Source: Anaerolineaceae bacterium UBA700 (GTDB lineage Bacteria; Chloroflexota; Anaerolineae; Anaerolineales; Anaerolineaceae). Taken from it: a stretch of DNA of 9,963 nucleotides. Below, piece after piece: positions 6,361 through 9,963 of this stretch. Both the position numbers and the translations under genes were made by a program. How positions within the stretch are numbered: the stretch's first letter is position 1; each line of letters opens with the position of its first letter. The notes under the pieces were generated by a model. It saw only the letters and a program-made list of their open reading frames with translations, was not told where the DNA came from and did not search any database. The stretch spans positions 1 through 9,963 of the forward strand of contig DBMK01000015.1 of the NCBI GenBank assembly GCA_002298885.1, given 5' to 3'.

Positions 6361-6401
6361 ATTGGGTGTCTGTGTGGGCTTCGCCCGCACAAACACCCAA
6401 T
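6361..6401. repeat. Second hairpin in the divergent region, on the plus-strand gene's side
   Basis: Arms 6361-6379 and 6383-6401 pair at 17 of 19 positions, plus one G-T wobble and one C-A mismatch, around a TTC loop (6380-6382). It lies about 30 nt upstream of the candidate -10 box of the following operon. Its sequence is unrelated to the hairpin at 6257-6312. Confidence 0.8.
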
Positions 6402-6430
6402 ATAAAATATTTTCAATATTTGGCGACCTA

Positions 6431-6439
6431 TGCTATAAA
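6431..6439 (+). promoter_or_regulatory. Candidate extended -10 promoter for the membrane protein/M16 operon
   Basis: TGC followed by TATAAA (6434-6439) fits an extended -10 element. The -35 region (about 6411-6417, TTTCAAT) is weak. It would give a leader of about 75 nt before the ATG at 6522. Confidence 0.38.
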
Positions 6440-6521
6440 GAAGGAAGTGGGGTTGCAGAGTCTCGAAACGCCGGAGGCGGTTTGTGACCCTGCAAATCAC
6501 GCGCATCAAGGAAAATGGAGA

Positions 6522-7343
6522 ATGATGGACTCTGAATCTTATTCCAATCCTTCTGCCTTTGCCGCCGCGGAAAGCCGCGAGCCGATGGCCGTCCCCGAGG
6601 GGATGACCCGGCGCGAGTACTGGCAGAAGATCTCAGAACGGGCCCACGCCGTAGAAAATCCGGCGGCGGTGGACGGCCTGGAGACGGCGGAGGAAGCCGG
6701 GCCGGCGCGCCCGGCGCCCCGGAGGCTGCAGTTCCGCCTGCGCTGGCCGCACCCTAAATTTGGCCCACCCTTCTGGACCATCACCGGCATCCTGTCGCTG
6801 TTCGTCAACGTGGTGCTACTGGTGGTGCTATACTTGCTGGCGCAGCAAATCTTTACAGTTAAAAATGCGCTCAACCAGCAGCTCATCGCCGGTCTGAACG
6901 ACAACTTCGCCATGATGGACCAGGCGCACATCCGAACCACCATCCCCATCAACACCAGCGTGCCGGCCAAGTTCAACGTGCCCCTCAACACCCAGACCGT
7001 CGTCAAGCTGCAGAAGGACGTGCTTCTGCGCCGGGCGCGGGTGCTCAACCTGACCACCGGCACGCTGACCATCTCCAGCGCCCCGGCGGATATCGTCCTG
7101 CCGGCCGGGACGGAGCTGCCGGTGTCCCTCAATCTGATGGTGCCGATCGACCAGCAAATCCCGGTCAACCTTACCGTCGACGTGGACATCCCGCTCAACC
7201 AGACCGACCTGCACCGCCCATTCGTCGGCCTGCAAAACGTGGTGGCGCCCTACTACCAACTGCTCTCCAACACCCCCAACACGCTCCAGCAGGCGGTGTG
7301 CGGCAAGGACGGCAGTGACCTGTGCAAATCGATTATCCCTTGA
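6522..7343 (+). CDS. Single-pass membrane protein of unknown family, first gene of the M16 operon
   Basis: I do not recognise this family. From the ATG at 6522 the product has 273 residues: a polar N-terminal part (1-66), a basic patch (RRLQFRLRWPHPK, 67-79), one transmembrane helix (about 84-110) and a C-terminal domain of about 160 residues. The positive-inside rule puts the N-terminus in the cytoplasm and the C-terminal domain outside. That domain looks beta-rich and repeats a Pro-hydrophobic-Asn/Asp theme (IPINTSVP, VPLNTQ, VPIDQQIP, IPLNQT). Two Cys near the end (260, 268) could form a disulfide. The start is supported by AAGGA 9 nt upstream; an adjacent ATG at 6525 is equally possible. 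An upstream in-frame ATG at 6366 lies inside the hairpin and is rejected. The stop codon overlaps the ribosome binding site of the next gene, which implies translational coupling to the M16 pair. Confidence 0.8.
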   Translation: MMDSESYSNPSAFAAAESREPMAVPEGMTRREYWQKISERAHAVENPAAVDGLETAEEAGPARPAPRRLQFRLRWPHPKFGPPFWTITGILSLFVNVVLLVVLYLLAQQIFTVKNALNQQLIAGLNDNFAMMDQAHIRTTIPINTSVPAKFNVPLNTQTVVKLQKDVLLRRARVLNLTTGTLTISSAPADIVLPAGTELPVSLNLMVPIDQQIPVNLTVDVDIPLNQTDLHRPFVGLQNVVAPYYQLLSNTPNTLQQAVCGKDGSDLCKSIIP

Positions 7344-7349
7344 GGACTT

Positions 7350-8642
7350 ATGACCAATTCCGTCACCCATACAGTACTCGCCAATGGATTGGCGATCCAG
7401 CTCAAAGAAATCCACACCGCCCCGATCATCAGTCATTGGGTCTGGTACCGGGTGGGCTCTCGCAACGAAACGCCCGGCATTACCGGCATCTCGCATTGGG
7501 TGGAACATATGCAGTTCAAAGGCACGCCCAAATTCCCAGCAAGTCTGCTGGATAAGGCCATCGCCCGCGATGGCGGCTTCTGGAACGCCATGACCTACCT
7601 GGACTGGACGGCGTATTACGAGACCATGCCAGCGGATAAGATCGACCTGGCCCTGCGCCTGGAATCGGACCGCATGGTCAACAGCACCTACGACCCCCAG
7701 GAGGTCGAATCGGAGCGCACGGTGATCATCTCTGAGCTGGAGGGCAACGAAAACGAGCCGCTCTTCCGGCTGGGAGAGGCCGTGCAGAAGGCCTCCTTCC
7801 AGGTGCACGCGTACCAGCACGAAGTGATCGGCAGTAAGGAAGACCTGCACGCCATCCAGCGCGACGACCTGTACGGGCACTACCGCAAGGCCTACGTGCC
7901 GGGCAACGCCGTGTTGGCAATAGCGGGTGATTTTGACACCGCCCAGATGCTTAGGCGCATCGAAGAGCTGTACGGTGAAATACCCGCCGGCGCGGCATCG
8001 CTGGCAGCCCCCTCGCCGGAGCCTCCGCCGCCGGGTGAGCGCCGCCAGGAAGTGAGCGGCCCCGGCGAAACGGCTTACCTGCAGCTTGCCTACCGCGGCC
8101 CGGCGGCCTCCGATCCCGATTTCTTTGCATTTACGGTGGCGGACAGCCTGCTGACTGGACCCAGCGGGCTAAATTTCTTCGGCGGCGGAGGCATCTCCAA
8201 CAAGACCAGCCGCTTATACCGGGCCCTGGTGGAACGCGAGCTGGCGATCAACGTCGGCGGCGGGCTGCAGGCCACCATGGACCCCTATCTGTACGACGTT
8301 ACGCTCACCGTCCACCCCCGGCATACTGCCGAAGAATCGCTTGCAGTGATCGACGAGGAAATCAAGCAGCTTCAGGAGGACCTCGTCCCGATGGAAGAGA
8401 TTAACCGCGCTTCCAAGCAGGCGCGCGCCCTGTTCGCCTACGGCAGCGAGAACATCACCAATCAGGCCTTCTGGCTCGGGTTCGCCGAAATGTTCGCCAG
8501 CTACGCCTGGTTCGAGCAGTACGTCCAGGAGCTGGAAAAGATCACCCCCCAGGATATCCAGCGCATCGCCCGTACCTACCTGGTCCCCGAAAACCGGGTC
8601 ATCGGCTTCTACCGCCCCACCGGCAAAAAGGAGCAGGAATGA
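7350..8642 (+). CDS. M16 family zinc metallopeptidase, catalytic subunit
   Basis: The 430-residue protein has the inverted zinc motif H49-W-V-E52-H53 (HxxEH). The likely third ligand is E129 in SERTVIISELEG, 75 residues after the motif, close to the family spacing. It has two homologous halves: an active N-terminal domain (about 5-215) and a second M16 domain (about 235-425) with the typical SRLYRALVERELA stretch (287-299). Family members cut peptides and unfolded proteins inside a clam-shell chamber. There is no signal peptide, so it should be cytoplasmic. GAGG, overlapping the previous stop codon, sits 4 nt before the ATG, and the gap to the previous gene is 6 nt. At about 430 residues this is the half-length form that works as a dimer. 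The next gene, lacking a zinc site, is the expected partner. Confidence 0.92.
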   Translation: MTNSVTHTVLANGLAIQLKEIHTAPIISHWVWYRVGSRNETPGITGISHWVEHMQFKGTPKFPASLLDKAIARDGGFWNAMTYLDWTAYYETMPADKIDLALRLESDRMVNSTYDPQEVESERTVIISELEGNENEPLFRLGEAVQKASFQVHAYQHEVIGSKEDLHAIQRDDLYGHYRKAYVPGNAVLAIAGDFDTAQMLRRIEELYGEIPAGAASLAAPSPEPPPPGERRQEVSGPGETAYLQLAYRGPAASDPDFFAFTVADSLLTGPSGLNFFGGGGISNKTSRLYRALVERELAINVGGGLQATMDPYLYDVTLTVHPRHTAEESLAVIDEEIKQLQEDLVPMEEINRASKQARALFAYGSENITNQAFWLGFAEMFASYAWFEQYVQELEKITPQDIQRIARTYLVPENRVIGFYRPTGKKEQE

Positions 8643-9937
8643 ACACGCCCAGCGCCAAACCAACCTTCAATACCAAATCTCTACCCGGGCCTGACGACAT
8701 CACCCGCCAGGAGCTGCCCAACGGCATCACCATCCTAACGCGGACGAACTTCAACAGCCCATCGGTGGTGGTGAGCGGTTACCTGACCTGCGGCAGCGTC
8801 TTCGACCCGCGCCCTAAGCTGGGGCTGGCTCATTTCACCGCCCTTTCGCTGATGCGCGGCACGGCCCGGCGCAGCTTCCAGGAAATCTATGACGCCCTGG
8901 AATCGGCCGGAGCCAGCCTGGGGTTCGGCGCCTCGGTGCACAACACCAGCTTTGGCGGGCGCGCCCTGGCAGAGGACCTGCCGCTGCTGCTGGGACTGCT
9001 TTCCGAATGCCTGCGCCAGCCGGCCTTCCCTCGGGAGCAGGTCGAGCGCCTGCGCGCCCAGCTCCTGTCGAGCCTGGCTATTCGGGCTCAGGATACCGAC
9101 GAAGTGTCGTCGATGGCGTTCGACGCGGCCCTGTTCCAGAACCACCCCTACGGCCTGCCGGAGGACGGGTTCAACGAAACCGTGCAGGCCATCCAGCTCG
9201 AAGACCTGGGAGCTTACCACCGCAACCACTTCGGGCCGCGCGGCATGGTCATCGTCGTGGTGGGCGCCGTCTCGCCCCAGCAGGCCATCGATGAGGTCAA
9301 TCGTGCCCTGGGAGACTGGCGCAACCCCAACCAGGGCGAATCGCCCACGGTTCCGGGCGTGCCACAGCCGGGCGAGACCTTCCGCAAGCACATTCCCATT
9401 GCCGGCAAGAGCCAGACCGACCTGGTGATCGGCACGCTCGGCCCCTACCGGCGCTCACCGGATTTCATGCCAGCATCACTGGGCAACAGCATCCTGGGGC
9501 AGTTCGGCATGATGGGGCGCATCGGCGACGTGGTGCGCGAGCGGGCCGGCCTGGCCTACAATGCCAGCACCAGCCTGAACGCCTGGATCGCCGCCGGGTC
9601 TTGGGAGGTTTCGGCTGGGGTCAACCCGGCCAACCTGCAGCGGGCCATCGACCTGATCCGCCGCGAGTTGGAACGCTTCGTACGCCGCCCGGTGTTCAAA
9701 CGCGAGTTGAAGGACAGCCAGGCCAATTACATCGGCCGCCTGCCGCTGTCGATGGAATCCAACAACGGGGTGGCCAACGCCCTGCTCAATTTGGAACGCT
9801 TCCAGCTCGGGCTGGACTACTATCAAAATTATCCCCAAAAGGTGCTGCAGGTGACCCCTGAACAGATCCTGCAGGTTGCCCAAAAATACATCGATCCGCA
9901 GCGCCTGATCATTACCAGCGCCGGCCCCGAGCTATAA
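8639..9937 (+). CDS. M16 family peptidase-like protein, non-catalytic partner subunit
   Basis: The 432-residue protein has the M16 two-domain layout, but at the zinc-site position it reads H65-F-T-A-L69: the Glu and second His of HxxEH are replaced, so it cannot bind zinc in the usual way. The C-terminal half keeps the stretch GRIGDVVRERAGLAYNAS (293-310), where family members carry the Arg/Tyr pair that holds substrate (probably R300 and Y307). This division, with one subunit holding zinc and the other the R/Y pair, matches known bacterial M16B heterodimers. The ATG overlaps the stop codon of the catalytic subunit by 4 bases (ATGA), with AGGA upstream in AAGGAGCAGGA, so the two are translationally coupled and probably made in equal amounts. 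No signal peptide is seen. The stop is at 9935-9937; what follows is outside the window. Confidence 0.92.
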   Translation: MNTPSAKPTFNTKSLPGPDDITRQELPNGITILTRTNFNSPSVVVSGYLTCGSVFDPRPKLGLAHFTALSLMRGTARRSFQEIYDALESAGASLGFGASVHNTSFGGRALAEDLPLLLGLLSECLRQPAFPREQVERLRAQLLSSLAIRAQDTDEVSSMAFDAALFQNHPYGLPEDGFNETVQAIQLEDLGAYHRNHFGPRGMVIVVVGAVSPQQAIDEVNRALGDWRNPNQGESPTVPGVPQPGETFRKHIPIAGKSQTDLVIGTLGPYRRSPDFMPASLGNSILGQFGMMGRIGDVVRERAGLAYNASTSLNAWIAAGSWEVSAGVNPANLQRAIDLIRRELERFVRRPVFKRELKDSQANYIGRLPLSMESNNGVANALLNLERFQLGLDYYQNYPQKVLQVTPEQILQVAQKYIDPQRLIITSAGPEL

Positions 9938-9963
9938 GAGCCTGTCCAGAATCAAATTATGAT

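Noticed and set aside
6257..6401. Ends of a small transposable element (MITE) formed by the two hairpins
   Set aside because: The two hairpins do not share sequence, each is a closed palindrome by itself, and I see no target-site duplication.
6366..6521. N-terminal extension of the unknown membrane protein starting at 6366
   Set aside because: The extra 52 codons run through a hairpin and the candidate promoter, while the ATG at 6522 has AAGGA at proper spacing.
6828..7880. 350-codon open frame on the minus strand across the membrane protein and M16 genes
   Set aside because: It spans the ends of two well-supported genes in antisense, and its product shows no domain motif.

Overview
The window reads as a bacterial chromosome segment with GC-rich coding sequence and AT-rich intergenic gaps. 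The gene families fit a member of the Chloroflexota, perhaps Anaerolineae: an S1 protein with four domains, a membrane-anchored beta-lactamase-like hydrolase with a peptidoglycan-binding-type stalk, and a cytoplasmic M16 peptidase pair. That assignment is inference from gene content and style; there is no rRNA or marker gene here to prove it. I see no mobile element, CRISPR array, tRNA or rRNA.

Layout. A minus-strand membrane-anchored serine hydrolase (26-1516) is divergent from a plus-strand ribosomal protein S1-like gene (1776-3161), which ends at a clear intrinsic terminator. An M19-type metallo-dipeptidase (3225-4319) and a small four-helix membrane protein (4380-4844) follow on the plus strand. 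The latter converges on a minus-strand FAD/NAD(P) oxidoreductase of the ferredoxin-NADP reductase type (4898-6241), with a 21-bp perfect palindrome filling the gap. A second divergent region (6242-6521) leads to a compact plus-strand operon: a single-pass membrane protein of unknown family (6522-7343), an M16 peptidase with an intact zinc site (7350-8642) and an M16 partner that has lost the zinc site (8639-9937). The last two overlap by 4 bases.

The genes fall into separate functional units: envelope maintenance (hydrolase), translation (S1), peptide breakdown (dipeptidase, M16 pair) and redox (reductase). Only the last three genes form a convincing operon. The M16 pair should form a heterodimer with one catalytic and one substrate-binding subunit, possibly linked to the membrane protein encoded just before it.

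The most notable non-coding signal is a set of long hairpins (19-31 bp stems, loops of 3-5 nt) in three of the four larger intergenic gaps. Their sequences are unrelated to each other. Two of them sit in the leaders of the two minus-strand genes, ending only 2 and 4 nt before the Shine-Dalgarno sequence, in divergent regions where a terminator is not expected.
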